A stretch of 64,000 nucleotides of DNA from Ceratotherium simum simum (GCF_000283155.1 NW_004454166.1:10840865-10904864); one strand, 5' to 3'. Positions 32,115 to 42,865 are shown, numbered from the stretch's first letter. Made by a program: numbers and translations. Notes: generated from the sequence alone by a model not told the origin.

Positions 32115-32840
32115 TAATTCAATAATTTATTCATCAAATCAGAAAACAGGGTTGAACACTTATTCTGTGTTAGGCCCTACGCTAGAACTTGGGTTTGGAT
32201 GAGACAGACATAGTTCTGCCGTAAAAATGCTCACTCACGGCCTCCTTGGAGAGTCAGGAAATAGCTAACTCACCTCAATACAATCTCAGAGCTGTAATGC
32301 AAGTGTGTGCAGAACACCGGAGAAACAGAGCAAAGAGGGTCTTGGGTTTTGCCTGGAGAGGTATGATGAAGGTCTTCTTGGAAGAGGTGACATTTGTGCT
32401 GTGCTTAAAGAATGAGCAAAAGTTTTCTGGGCTGAGGCACAAGAGAGGGGCCTTCCAGGCAGAGGGAACACTGTGGAAAAAAGGCATGGGGCATAAAGCA
32501 ACTACTGTGAATTGTCCAGTGTGACAGGAGTGTATCGTGCACGGATGGGCAGAACTGTTAGGAGCCTGGCAAGGAAGGTTGGACTTAGATTATCAAAGGC
32601 CTTGAATGTGTCCTCCAAAGACATTTGAGTTTGTCCACAAGCAATGGGACTGTGAAAAGATACCCTTGAAAAATGATTCTGGTGGCAGGCTTGATAAAAA
32701 GAGAGAAGTAGTTACTGAAGATAAGACAACCAGTTAGATCCTTGCAAAGATCCAAAAAGAGGTCTGAACTAGAGAGACAGAAATGGATTCAAGAGACATT
32801 TTTGGATTAGAATTGCCAGCACTCATTGACAGGATGGATA
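32115..32840 (-). mobile_element. L2 LINE, antisense, about 725 bp
   Basis: Reversed 3' end 'tcaataatttattcatcaaa' and 'attctgtgttaggccctacg'. Then 'cttggaagaggtgacatttg' (32379), 'ttccaggcagagggaacact' (32453) and 'caaaggccttgaatgtgtcc' (32596). Frames on both strands at 32246-32524 are chance openings within it. Confidence 0.82.
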
Positions 32841-32999
32841 TATACTTCGTTGTATTCACCATATATATTTTGAGTGTACAAAAGTCCGTAAGCTCTGTAA
32901 ATGCTTGAGTAAAGACAAAATTTAATAAATAGGTCCTACAAGATTACAAATAAACAACATGAGGAGAAAACAACTCTTCTGCTGTGCTTGGGATGGCGT
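32841..32999. other. No recognised feature
   Basis: Short interval with nothing identified. Confidence 0.35.
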
Positions 33000-33137
33000 G
33001 CTGGCACTGTTACCTGGTAGCTGGCTGGACGTTAGACAAGTCCCTTCTCTCTGAGCCTCTCTTGTGTCCCAAGTGGAGGAGCTGGCCAGGATGACTTATC
33101 TCCAAGGCCTCCTCTAGCTCTCACACTCTGTGAGTCA
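33000..33137 (+). mobile_element. MIR-family SINE
   Basis: 'gacgttagacaagtcccttc', 'tctctgagcctctcttgtgt' and the MIR3-like tail 'aaggcctcctctagctctca'. Confidence 0.65.
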
Positions 33138-33665
33138 AACCCTGGTGATAAGGGGCCACCAGCCCTGGCCTTTCCCAAGCTGAGTCACCTCTGAAGCAGA
33201 GATTGTTCTGGGGCTGACCAGGAAGTGAGTCCAGTGACTGCAGTAGCATCCTAAAGTCCATTCTCAGGAGTTGGGACCAGCAGGTCTGGTCTGAGGCTGG
33301 GGCCGATGTCAGAGGCAGCTCCCTGATTACACAAGCCTCTCCAAGCTTCTCCCCCTCAAACGCACAGCCAGGCTGGGTCCAAGAGACGTGCTGAGGCTTC
33401 CACAGAAGAAAGAGCCCTCTCTTTCAAGTCTCTGGATTTTTCAGTCTGTTTTTCCTGCTTGTGTAAATTCCCACAGCCAGTTATCCTATTTACATTGTTC
33501 TAAAGCTGCTCACAGGACTTTGCCACAAGAATGCAGGGTTCTCAGCTGGCTTTCCCTTACTTCCTCATCCAGAGCACAGCCGGGAATCCACTGTCCTCGG
33601 ACAACAGCAAGCCTTGCTCCTCAGCACCCCAGCCAGTAGAGGGCTCCACCTCTGCCCATTTCCAG
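33138..33665. other. No recognised repeat; GC-richer, holds a CTCF-like site
   Basis: Slightly GC-rich sequence. The 83-codon frame at 33388-33639 has no domain. Confidence 0.4.
33633..33644 (+). promoter_or_regulatory. CTCF-like core motif
   Basis: 'ccagtagagggc' fully matches the core CCASYAGRKGGC on the plus strand. It points away from the minus-strand site at 14051-14062, so the two would not form a convergent pair. Confidence 0.3.
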
Positions 33666-33667
33666 TC

Positions 33668-33880
33668 ACCGTAATTCTTAGTGAGCACCTACTGTTTCCC
33701 ACTAAGCACTTCTGCAAGTCAAGGATTCCACACGACAACCTCACGAGGTAGATGCAACTTCTCTATTTGAATGTGAGGTTGGGTGAACGAAAGATGGCTC
33801 ACCAAAGGCTGAACGAGGGTGTGTCAAACCAGGACTCAAACTGAGGTCTGCCTGGTTTCCAGCCTGCTGCATTCTCCCTC
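33668..33880 (-). mobile_element. MIR SINE, antisense
   Basis: 'cttagtgagcacctactgtt', 'acaacctcacgaggtagatg', 'aaaccaggactcaaactgag' and 'gtttccagcctgctgcattc' give the whole reversed element, with the middle eroded. Confidence 0.8.
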
Positions 33881-34049
33881 TTGTGACCAGAGTTAAGCTC
33901 CAAATAACATTATGCCCAAGTGTGAACTACTTGCAAAGCCTCTAAACATATCTACATCTGGCGTCTTTCTTACTCTAGGAAGGCACAGTCAGGGTTACTT
34001 CAGGCCAAAATACCAAAGGAGGGAAATAGGTCATAATTCACCTAACCAA

Positions 34050-34540
34050 GTGCACTAATGTTAGACACCCAGGTTCCTTCCAATTTTTCCCAATAAAGTG
34101 GTGCTTTACTGCTATCAGGTAGTATTGCATAGTCATTAAAATGAAGAAGCCCTCTGAATCAGGCTGCCCGGCTGTGAATTCCCTGTACCACCTAGCAGCC
34201 AAGTAACCTTGGCCAAATTACGGAGTTTATCTAAGCCCCAGCTTCATCTGTATAAATGGGGAAGAGAATAACACCTCCTAGTGTTGTTATAAGGAGTAAA
34301 TAAGACGATACACATAAAGCACTTAACACAGTCTGGCATATGGTGTGAGCTCGATAAATCCCAGCCATTATTATTATCATAATATCTTCATGCATAAACC
34401 TATCTGCAGCTCTGATTGTTTTCTTAGGATAGAATCCAATGAGTAAAATCACTGTATCAAAGGGTGGCTCTTCAAACATAGTGCTTAATTATCTTCCAGA
34501 AATTTTAGAGCGATTTATACACCCGAGAGAAGCCCCTGTA
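34050..34540 (-). mobile_element. Old L1 3' UTR, antisense, split by a MIR
   Basis: Left piece, to 34117: 'ggttccttccaatttttccc'. Right piece, from about 34379: 'atcttcatgcataaacctat', 'gttttcttaggatagaatcc' and 'cagaaattttagagcgattt'. Both follow the reversed L1 3' UTR in order, with the MIR taking up the gap. Confidence 0.65.
34118..34378 (+). mobile_element. MIR SINE, nearly full length, inside an L1
   Basis: 'ctgaatcaggctgcccggct', 'aaccttggccaaattacgga', 'agtgttgttataaggagtaa', 'cacttaacacagtctggcat' and a terminal 'cattattattatc'. About 260 bp. Confidence 0.9.
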
Positions 34541-34714
34541 GGGCTAAATGTAGTATCTTTCATAGCAGTGGACTCAGAAGATATATCAAATGCAGATGAC
34601 TGTATACAATAAAAGATGTTTGAACATCCTACAATTCTCACATATAACGACACAAACTCTTTTTTTTTCACGCATCTTTGGTCATGGGAATAACCAAGGC
34701 CCAGACTGATGATT
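34541..34714. other. No recognised feature
   Basis: Nothing identified beyond a short T-run at 34660-34668. Confidence 0.35.
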
Positions 34715-34860
34715 CCAAAGGCCTTTGATTTAAGAGTAAGAGGAAAATGGGTTCGGTTCCAAGATCTGCCACTTACTGGCTGTGAGATTTTGAGCTAGTT
34801 TACTTCCTTCTCTGTACCTCGGTTTCTTTAATAGTTTTGTTTTTTAGTAGGAATTATATC
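34715..34860 (+). mobile_element. MIR SINE, 5' half
   Basis: 'gatttaagagtaagaggaaa', 'gatctgccacttactggctg' and 'ctctgtacctcggtttcttt'. The 3' half is lost. Confidence 0.8.
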
Positions 34861-35029
34861 TGAGCAGTATCTTCCTTTCATATTTGTTGTAACTATACAT
34901 GCAGAATAAACGTGACTATACCTGGTGCTAATAGCTGTCAATATTTTTGTACAGTTTTCTATAAATGCGTTGCATTTACAAACCATTTTTCTCTTTATTA
35001 TTATATCGATAATGCATGTGCTAATCTCA
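34861..35029. other. No recognised feature
   Basis: AT-rich spacer. It may contain the unrecognisable 3' half of the preceding MIR. Confidence 0.35.
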
Positions 35030-35165
35030 AATGGAATCTAGATCCAGCTCTAATTTTGCTCTGTGATCAAGGGTAAGTGACTTCACCATTATGGGTCTCT
35101 TTTCTTGCTAGACCAATGAGGCCTTGGTCCAGAATATCTCCAATAGCTATGTTTCTATCATCTTG
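35030..35165 (+). mobile_element. MIR-family SINE fragment
   Basis: 'tctagatccagctctaattt', 'gggtaagtgacttcaccatt' and 'aatgaggccttggtccagaa' fit a decayed MIR or MIR3. Confidence 0.6.
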
Positions 35166-35178
35166 CCTTCCCATGCAT

Positions 35179-35390
35179 TAGAGTTTCTGACCTCAGTACT
35201 ACCAACATTTTGAGCCAGATAATTCTTTGTTGTCCTGAGGAAGGGTGGCTGTCCTGAGCACTGTAGGATGTTTAGCAGCATCTCTACTACCCACTGGCAC
35301 CCCCTCCCAAGTTGTGACAATTAAAAATGTCTTTAGACATTGCCAAATGTCCCCTGAGGGTCAAAATCATCCCTAGTTGAAAACTACTTG
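35179..35390 (-). mobile_element. MER20-type hAT-Charlie transposon, antisense
   Basis: Reversed MER20 blocks: 'gagccagataattctttgtt', 'actgtaggatgtttagcagc', 'tgtctttagacattgccaaa' and 'ccctagttgaaaactacttg'. The 8-bp flanks 'ccatgcat' and 'ccatatac' agree at five positions, compatible with a decayed duplication. This copy is more diverged than the one at 11359. Confidence 0.88.
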
Positions 35391-36957
35391 CCATATACTT
35401 AAGGATTTCAGGCATCGGATGTGACTTAAAGAATTGAATTAAATGGCTTTTAATATCCCTTCCAATCATAAAATCCCAAAGGTCAATGATGCTGTGACTG
35501 ATTTGAACTGAAACCCACCCACACGTCACATATTTGAGAAAAGCTCTTGTCATCTCCAATATCTCTTCTGCCTGCTGAATTCCATGGAGGTGACTGACTC
35601 CATCATCTACTTCCTTGCTAGAGGTGATGGGTGAAATACCCCAACCACAGGCTCGGGGTCCATCTGACCCAGTCACCAATTAGGAGTCTTTGGACAAATT
35701 CTGTAGCTTTTCTGAGTTTTTTCATACATCAAATGTGGGTGACACCTCAGAGCAATTTGGGGCGAATGTCCCCGGTACCGAGGAAGAGGAGGAACTCCAA
35801 ATGGGAAGCTCTTCCTTTCATTTTTTCCTGCAGAAAATGATTAACACTCAATCATTTCCCATCTGTACCTCGGGTTTGGACCAGGTTTTCTTTTGATTTA
35901 GATATTTCCAGCCAGAATCAAGGAGCAGCTCCTGAGGAATGGGGTGGACAAATGATCCAGTGAGCAGGCAGAGGAATGCTATGGACCAAGAGAGTGACTT
36001 TGGTTCCAGCTGAAAATGTCAGCAGAGTGCTGGGAGAAAGGAATCTGTTTAGCAGGTGTGTTTAGAATCTGGCAGAGAGCACTGGGCCAGGGCCAGGACC
36101 ACTGAGCTGGTCTGAATGCCTTCTATGTTGACTCCCTGGGACTAAGACCCAGGAGTTAAAGAGGAGAACATCTAAGGTAAACACACAATGGCCAGACGGT
36201 GGCTAGAATTTTTCTTTAGGCCTTCCATGTCTCTTGCAGAACACCAAGAGGCCAACAACAGGAGTGTGGCTTAAGTCCGCAGCCTTCACCCACCCTCTTC
36301 TACATCACCTGATCCTAAAGGAGCTCCAAAAATAGCTCAGAATCTGGGCCTGCCTGGGAGACACATAAAGATCCATTTACATGGGAAGGTGACTGCTCTG
36401 AATACCCACAGCAGACCAATCTATGCTAACAGTTCAGTCTCCCTCGAATCTGGGATTTATATAACTGGCTCCTACACTCTGTCGTTGCCAGCAGAAATGC
36501 CTGAATTATCTTAATTCCAGAATATAAATTATTCCAATTTTGAGGCCATCATTTTAAAGCTGTCAAAGTCAATATTTTTAACAGCCTAGAAAAAAAGTTA
36601 CAACTGGAAAATGTCTAAACAAGTTGTGCTTGAGGTCTTGAGACAACTTCTGGCAAAAATCTGTGCTGAGATGGAGAAATACCCCACACTGACTCCACAA
36701 CTAAGGAAAAACATCAATTCATCCCATCACCAATATGTCTGCAGGAGAGCCAATGAGTCAGTCTACTCGCATTGATCATTTTCAATCTGCTACCTTCCAT
36801 TTATGGATTAAGCATTTGTCTTTTGGTCTGAAGATTTTTTTTTTTTAAGAAATTAATTCCTAAAAGAATAACATTCAATACTTGGTCAAGAGAAGGGAAA
36901 ACGTTCTGCCCTAACTTCCACCCTTTTCTAGTTTTCACTTCATTTCTATCTTAACTC
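35391..36957. other. No recognised repeat
   Basis: About 1.6 kb of unique-looking sequence. A minus-strand 130-codon frame (35287-35679) begins here and runs into the MER20. Overlapping plus frames at 35631-35896 show no domain. Confidence 0.4.
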
Positions 36958-37060
36958 AGTTCATCCTTTATGCTCTGAGTGCTCCTGTGTGCCAGGCACA
37001 GCCCTGGGGACACTGGGATGGGTGAGAACTTCCTCAAGGCCAGGGAAGAAGCTTTCACAT
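36958..37060 (-). mobile_element. L2 3' end, antisense
   Basis: 'gctcctgtgtgccaggcaca' and 'gccctggggacactgggatg' are the reversed L2 terminus. Confidence 0.6.
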
Positions 37061-37907
37061 GAACTTCCTTGCCCTTGGTCAGGAAAGAAAAGGCAGTTCC
37101 TTTTTTATTGGCACATCACTTTCTATCTAGGTAAAGCACCATCTCTACCTTATTAACTCTCCCAGACAGAAGCCTGGGATTGAAGGAAGTGAGCGTGCGA
37201 GGAGGGACCCTGCAAAGCAGAGTCAGTTATGGTTCACCTTCGGGGCAGAGACAATTCATTAGCCCCTGGGGAGCCGGCCAGGTTGCAAGAATATGGCACT
37301 GCCCAAGTGGACTCACCGCTGCCCCGGACACCAGGCTCACAGTGGTCCTTGTGGGATAGTGCTGGAAAATCTCTGTTATGGGCCCATCTCCTATTCAGAG
37401 GCTAGAAAACACCCCATTCCTACAGCTCTGAAGCAGGATTAATTGATTGGTCTCATATGAACCTAAAAGCCGTTAAGAGCAAGGAGGATGAAAAGCAATT
37501 CAAATTGCTTTATTACCATTTTCTAGTAAAGTACCAGTTTAGTCCTCAGCCCTACTGTGAAGCAGCAGGTTTCCAGATATTGACTGTGCTGGCATGTGCT
37601 CCTAGAAGAGAGGAAATGCTTGGGTCTGAAAAGCAGAAACATCTGCTCAGATCTCCGGCAGGCCTGTTGCTGAAGCCATGGGGTGGGGGGGTGGGGGTCC
37701 CCTTCAGGTGGTGTCACTGCGAGCAGGAGATGGGGAAAGCACACCCGGTGGGGGAATTTCAGGCTGTGGGTGGGGCTCTTTCTCTGTCTCTTTTTTTTTA
37801 AGACCTCATTCACTTAATGTGGGGATGGGGGCCGAGAGGGAGGAGAGAGTATAAATGGTTTTATAAGGCAATCTATAGACTTTCTGACAGAGGGCAGCCA
37901 AGATGAT
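37061..37907. other. No recognised repeat; overlapping open frames
   Basis: A 114-codon plus frame (37457-37801) and a 96-codon minus frame (37523-37813) cover the same bases. Neither has a recognisable domain. A G-run lies at 37680-37697. Confidence 0.4.
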
Positions 37908-38195
37908 TATAGTAGTTATAACGATAATAATAATAGCCATCATGGACTGCTTGTATCTGCCAGGCATTGAGTGCTTTCATATCTTGACTCATTTAATCCT
38001 CAAACCACACGATAAGGTAGGTGCTACTATAATCTGCTTTTTACAGATTTTTACAGATCTCCATTCCTACAGAGGAAACTGAGGCACATGGGTTAAGTAA
38101 CTTCCCCAAATTCACCAGCTGCTAAGTGCAGGAGTCAAGCTTTAAACTCAGCAAGTCTAGCTGCAGAGTCCCTGGTCTTAATCACTACCTGTGGT
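37908..38195 (-). mobile_element. MIR SINE, antisense, nearly full length (first of three in a row)
   Basis: 'tctgccaggcattgagtgct', 'ttgactcatttaatcctcaa', 'gaggaaactgaggcacatgg' and 'gcagagtccctggtcttaat'. Includes a small internal duplication of 'ttttacagat'. Confidence 0.93.
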
Positions 38196-38196
38196 A

Positions 38197-38400
38197 GTAA
38201 TTATTACACTGTGCTAGTTACCGTCACGCACATTTTTTTCTTTGATCCTTACAGGAATACTATGAGTCAGATATTACAGTCCCCAGTTTTCAAATGGGCA
38301 AACTACAGCCGAGAGTTGTGAAGGAATTTGTTCAAGGTCGTGAGGATAAGAAATGTTAGAGTGTGGATTAACCCCAGGTCAAGCTCTTTTACAACAGCCT
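38197..38400 (-). mobile_element. MIR SINE, antisense (second of three)
   Basis: 'gtgctagttaccgtcacgca', 'ccagttttcaaatgggcaaa' and 'aggtcgtgaggataagaaat' follow the reversed MIR. More diverged than its neighbours. Confidence 0.7.
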
Positions 38401-38499
38401 GGTCCTCTCCATGGTCTGAAAGTTTGGACTTGGGCTATGCTTTCTCAGTGGGGATCTAGCCCAGAATGCAGTAACACATCAATCAGTAACCGTAATATT

Positions 38500-38730
38500 A
38501 TTATTATTAATAATAGTTACCATTTATTGAGCACCTGCAATTTGATAGACCCTCCTCTAGACATGAATTTAATCCTCACAAACCCCTACAAGTCAGGTTT
38601 TTCTTTATTTTCCCCATAAATCAAAAGGGGAAACTGAGACTCAGAGATATGAAGTGACTTGACCAAGGTCACACAGCTGGGAAATGATTACACTTAAATA
38701 TGAGCCCAAGTTACTCTGGTCCCTAAGTAC
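38500..38730 (-). mobile_element. MIR SINE, antisense (third of three)
   Basis: 'taccatttattgagcacctg', 'gggaaactgagactcagaga', 'aaggtcacacagctgggaaa' and 'agcccaagttactctggtcc'. Confidence 0.92.
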
Positions 38731-38885
38731 AAGTGCTCACTAATTGTTCTTTTTTCTTAAAAGAAATGAAAAAGAAATAAATAAAGGGAGAAAATAAAAG
38801 CAAAAGAAACAGAAGAGATAATATTTGAAATCTGTTCGGTGCCCTACGGAAACTCACATGTAACAAAAACCTTTGACACAACTCT
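38731..38885. repeat. A-rich low-complexity patch
   Basis: 38757-38825 is mostly A and AG with 'aaataaataaagg'-type runs. No LINE or SINE body adjoins it in the right orientation. Confidence 0.6.
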
Positions 38886-38887
38886 GT

Positions 38888-38995
38888 AGAACATAAAGTC
38901 CATGTGAAGAGAGATTTTTGGCTTTTTCATCCTCTCCTATATCCCCAGCACCTATAACAATGCTGGTAGATACTTGTTGAATGAATGACTAAATT
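38888..38995 (+). mobile_element. L2 3' end
   Basis: 'atatccccagcacctataac', 'aatgctggtagatacttgtt' and the terminal 'gaatgaatgact' fit L2. Confidence 0.75.
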
Positions 38996-39184
38996 GACAT
39001 TAGGGTGCAAAAGAAACATCTTAGGAAGCTTGAGTGATTCACAGGAGAAGAGTTTCATGACACTTCTAAGAAATGATCCAACACTGGGCCACAGCTAATC
39101 CAAAGTAATAAGAGGTCGTTTTTCCAGTAATGATTACCACAAATGCATCCATCTGACCTAAATACTTATTTACAAGAAAAGAAC
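38996..39184. other. No recognised feature
   Basis: Nothing identified. Confidence 0.35.
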
Positions 39185-39995
39185 TCAATACGCCACCATC
39201 TCTCCAGTTGCTCAAACCAGAAACCAGAAACCCTATCCCCATATCCTGACCAAGCTACTGTCATCTCTCCCCTGAACTCATACAAGGTCCTCCCTTCTTG
39301 ATACCCTGCTTTCACTCTTGACCTCTGTAATCCATCCTCCTTCCAACAACTAGGGCATGCCTCCTGAAATGCAAATCAGACCACGTCACACACTCTACTG
39401 GAGAACCTTCCTGGCTCCCCATTGTGTGAAATCCAAACTTCTCCCACTGGCCTCTGCCTCCCACTGCCTCTATTTTGAACCACTTCCCCATAACCTAGAA
39501 TGCTCTGTCTACGTTAGCCTTCTCTCAGTGCCTCTAACAAATTGTGTGCTCTCCCACCTTGGACCCTGAAGGTACTGTCTTTTCTGGCTGGGTTCTCCTC
39601 CCCCTACTCCTCCCATTCCTGCGTTTTTCTCCCTTTTCTGGTCTCAGCTTTATGTCACCTCCTGACCAAGGTTTTCTCTGACCATCCAGTCAATCCCCCC
39701 CTTTCCATTATTTTCTCTCATAGCACTTTATTTCTTCCATAGCTCTTGCCAATCATAATTCAAAATTAAATATTTACTTGTTTATTTATTCTTTATCTCC
39801 ACCACTAGGTTCTAAGCTCATGAAGGCAAAGACCATGTCTGTTTTGGGCATGTTTGTGAGCCGGGGGAGTGAGGCGGTGTCATCACTGGCTGTTTAGCAC
39901 CTAGATTTGTGCCTAGCTCTGTGTCTGGTCTAAGTAGATGTTCCAAAGTATTTACTGAGTAAATTAATGAATGAGAAAAGATTATTGGAACTGGA
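39185..39995 (+). mobile_element. L2 LINE, about 800 bp, ORF2 end and 3' UTR
   Basis: The best-preserved L2 here: 'tgcaaatcagaccacgtcac' (39370), 'cttcctggctccccattgtg' (39407), 'ggttttctctgaccatccag' (39670), 'tctcatagcactttatttct' (39716), 'tctaagctcatgaaggcaaa' (39811) and 'gagtaaattaatgaatga' at the end. Short frames at 39357-39742 are remnants or chance openings. Confidence 0.88.
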
Positions 39996-40147
39996 AAGGA
40001 TCACAGAGATCCATAAACCTTTAGCATCTTGAGAACAAGTTCTACGTCTTGGTCGGATCTGTGTTCCCAGCAACTTTCCCAGAGACTGATAGAGGTAGAT
40101 GTTAAATGAATGCTTGTGGAATGACAAAATGGAATGGACAAGCGAAC
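39996..40147 (+). mobile_element. Second L2 3' end
   Basis: 'tgagaacaagttctacgtct', 'ctgtgttcccagcaactttc' and 'atgttaaatgaatgcttgtg' repeat the L2 terminus directly after the previous copy. Confidence 0.5.
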
Positions 40148-40312
40148 TAACAATTATTAAACAACTTCCATGTGTTCTAGGCAGTCGACATACATCATTT
40201 CATTTAATCGGCCCAATAACCACGTGTAGTAGATACTATTATCCCCATTTTACAAATGAAAAACCAAGACTCAAAGAGTATAAGTCACGTATGAAAGGTC
40301 ATCTAACAAGAT
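40148..40312 (-). mobile_element. MIR SINE, antisense
   Basis: 'aattattaaacaacttccat', 'atcatttcatttaatcggcc', 'tatccccattttacaaatga' and 'aaaaccaagactcaaagagt'. Confidence 0.88.
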
Positions 40313-40386
40313 ACTTCCATGTTCACCATGCTGAATGAGTCACCTCATTCAACCTCCTATTTTTACAGATAAAAAACCGAGACCAA

Positions 40387-42746
40387 TAAAAACATTCAAG
40401 AAACCAGACACATAAAGCAACAACATAATAAGGCCATATATGAAAAATCCGCAGCTAACATTATACTCAATGGTGAAAAAGTGAAAGGGTTTCCTCTAAG
40501 ATCAGGAACAAGGCACCAATGCCTGCTTTTTCGACTTCTATTCAAAATAGTATTGGAATTTCTAGCCAGAGTAATTAGGCAAGAAAAAGAAATAAAAGAC
40601 ATCTAAGTAGGAAAGGAAGAAATAAAATTATCTCTATTTGCAGACATAATCCCATTGTAGAAAACCCTAAAGATTACGCACACACACAAACACAAACTGT
40701 TGGAACCAATAAAGAAGTTCAGCAAAGTTACAGGATATAAAATCAACACACAAAAATCAGTTGCATTTCTATACACTAACAATGAACAATGCAAAAAAGA
40801 AATTAAGAGAACAATTCCGTTTATAATAGCACAAAAAAAATAAAATACTTAAGAAAAAAATATGTTTTGCAGAAATAGAGAAACCCTTTCTAGGGGCCAG
40901 CCCAGTGGCGCAAGCGGTTAAGTCTGCATGTTCCGCTGCGGCAGCCCAGGGTTCACAGGTTTGGATCCCAGGCGCATCGACGCACCACTTGTCAAGCCAT
41001 GCTGTGGCGGCATCCCATATAAAGTAGAGGAAGATGGGCATGGATGTTAGCCCAGGGCCAGTCTTCCTCAGCAAAAAAAGAGGAGGATTGGCAGACGTTA
41101 GCCCAGGACCAGTCTTCCTCAGCCAAAAAAAAAAAGAGGAGGATTGGCAGATGTTAGCTCAGGGCCGATCTTCCTCACAAAAAAAAAAGAAACCCTTTCT
41201 AGAATTTATACGGACTCTCAAGGGACCTCAAATAGCCAAAAACAATCTTGAAAAAGAAGAACAAAGTTGGAAAACTAACACTTCCTGATTTCAAAACTTA
41301 CTACAAACCTACAGCAATCAAAACAGAGTGGTACTGGCATAAAAACAGACATATCGACTAATGAAATAGAATAGAGAGCTCGGAAGCAAACTCTCAAATA
41401 TACAGTCAAATGATTTTTGACAAGAGTGCCAAGACCATTCAATGAGGAAAGGACAGTCTTTTCAACAAACGGTACTGGGAAAACTGGATAGCCACAAAAG
41501 AATGAAATTAGATCCTTACTTTACACTATAAACAAAAATTAACCCAAAATGGATCAAAGACCTATATGTAAGAGCTAAAACTATAAAACTCCTAGAAGAA
41601 AACATAGGGAAAAAATCTTCATGACATTGAACTTAGCAATGATTTCTTGGATATGACACCAAAAGCATAGGCAACAAAAAAAATTCATAAATTGGACTTC
41701 ATCAAAATTAAAAATTTTTGTTCATCAAAGGACACTATCAAGAGAATTAAAGGCAATTCACAGAATAGGAGAACATGTTTGCAAATCATATACCTGATAA
41801 GCGATTGATATCCAGTAAATATAAAGAATGCTTACAACTCAAAAACAAAAAATTAACAACCTGATTGAAAAATGGGCAAAGGATTTGAATAGACATTTCT
41901 CCAAAGAAGATATACAGGTGGCCCATAAGCACATGAAAAGATGCTCAACATCACTAATCATTCAGGAAATGCAAATGAAAATCACGAGATACCACTTCAC
42001 ACCCATTAAGATGGCGATTATCGACAAAAGAAAGAAAGAAAACCCAGAAAATGACAAGTGTTGGGGAGGATATGAAGAAATTAGAAGCTTCACCCATTGC
42101 TGATGGGAATGTAGAATGGTGCAGCCGTCATAAGAAAACAATATGGCGGTTATTCAGCAACTCAATACAGAATTGCCATATGACCCAGCAATTCTACTTC
42201 CGGATATGTACCCAAAAGAATTGAAGACAGGGACTCAAACAGATATTTGAATACCTATGTACACAGCAGCATTATTCACAATAGCCAAAAGGTGGAAACA
42301 ACCTAAGCGTTCATCATTGGATGAATGGATAAACAAAATGTGGTATATACGTACAATGGAAGACTATTCAGCCTTCAAATGGAATGAAATCCTGACACAT
42401 ACTACAACTTGGATGAACGTTGAAGATGTGCTAAGTGAAACAAGCCAGACACAAAAGGGTAAATGTTATATGATTCTACTTATATGAGGTACCTAGAATA
42501 GTCAAATTCATAGACAGAAAGTAGAATGGTGGTTGCTAGGGTCTGAGGGGAGAGAGGCATGGGAAGTTGATGTTTAATGGGTACAGAATTTGAGTTTGGG
42601 ATGATGAAAAAGTAGTGGAGATGGATAATGGTGGTGCTGGTTGCACCACAATGTGAATGTACCTCATGCCACTGAACTACACACTTAAAAAGGGCTAAAA
42701 TGGTAAGTTTTATGTTTTGTATATTTTACCACACACAAAAAAATCT
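40387..42746 (+). mobile_element. L1 LINE, 5'-truncated: ORF2 from mid reverse transcriptase to 3' UTR; interrupted by an ERE
   Basis: The nucleotide sequence follows L1 ORF2 from the part encoding the 'NGEK..FPL' loop after the RT active site ('ctcaatggtgaaaaagtgaa', 40467) through the C-terminal domain. Decayed frames at 41828-42103 and 42257-42487 encode the 'CWGG' and 'ALFTIAKRWKQPK' blocks typical of L1. Around 40850-40870 roughly 250 bases of ORF2 are missing (internal deletion). Frameshifts and stops abound, so it is dead. Flanks 'gagaccaa' (40379-40386) and 'gaaaccaa' (42747-42754) are a probable decayed target-site duplication. Confidence 0.95.
40894..41187 (+). mobile_element. ERE SINE with three 3' tail units
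   Basis: Starts 'gggccagcccagtggcgcaa'; B-box region 'aggtttggatcccaggcgc'. The 'gaggaggattggcagatgtt'-type tail module is repeated, giving three copies of the 'cagggccagtcttcctcag' block separated by A-runs. The perfect 15-bp duplication 'agaaaccctttctag' (40879-40893 and 41188-41202) fixes both ends. The 84- and 101-codon frames here are chance products. Confidence 0.98.
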
Positions 42747-42865
42747 GAAACCAAGATGAGAAGACTTGTCCGAGCTCACACAGTGAGCATGTTATTGGCA
42801 CAGCCTACACTAGAATTCCCAGCTTCCTGAAGCCCAGTCTAGTGCTATTCTTATCTTTGCTTTCA

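Larger units (their letters stand above)
40330..42865 (-). mobile_element. MIR SINE, antisense, split by a 2.4-kb L1
   Basis: Left piece 40330-40386 ends in the reversed core 'atttttacagataaaaaacc'. Right piece 42755-42865 continues with 'gatgagaagacttgtccgag', 'ctcacacagtgagcatgtta' and 'gcccagtctagtgctattc'. The pieces join in register across the L1. Confidence 0.7.

Noticed and set aside
35287..35679. 130-codon minus-strand frame
   Set aside because: Its C-terminal third is MER20 sequence and the rest has no known domain.
41034..41288. 84-codon frame with internal repeats
   Set aside because: The repeated peptide is only the translated ERE tail modules.
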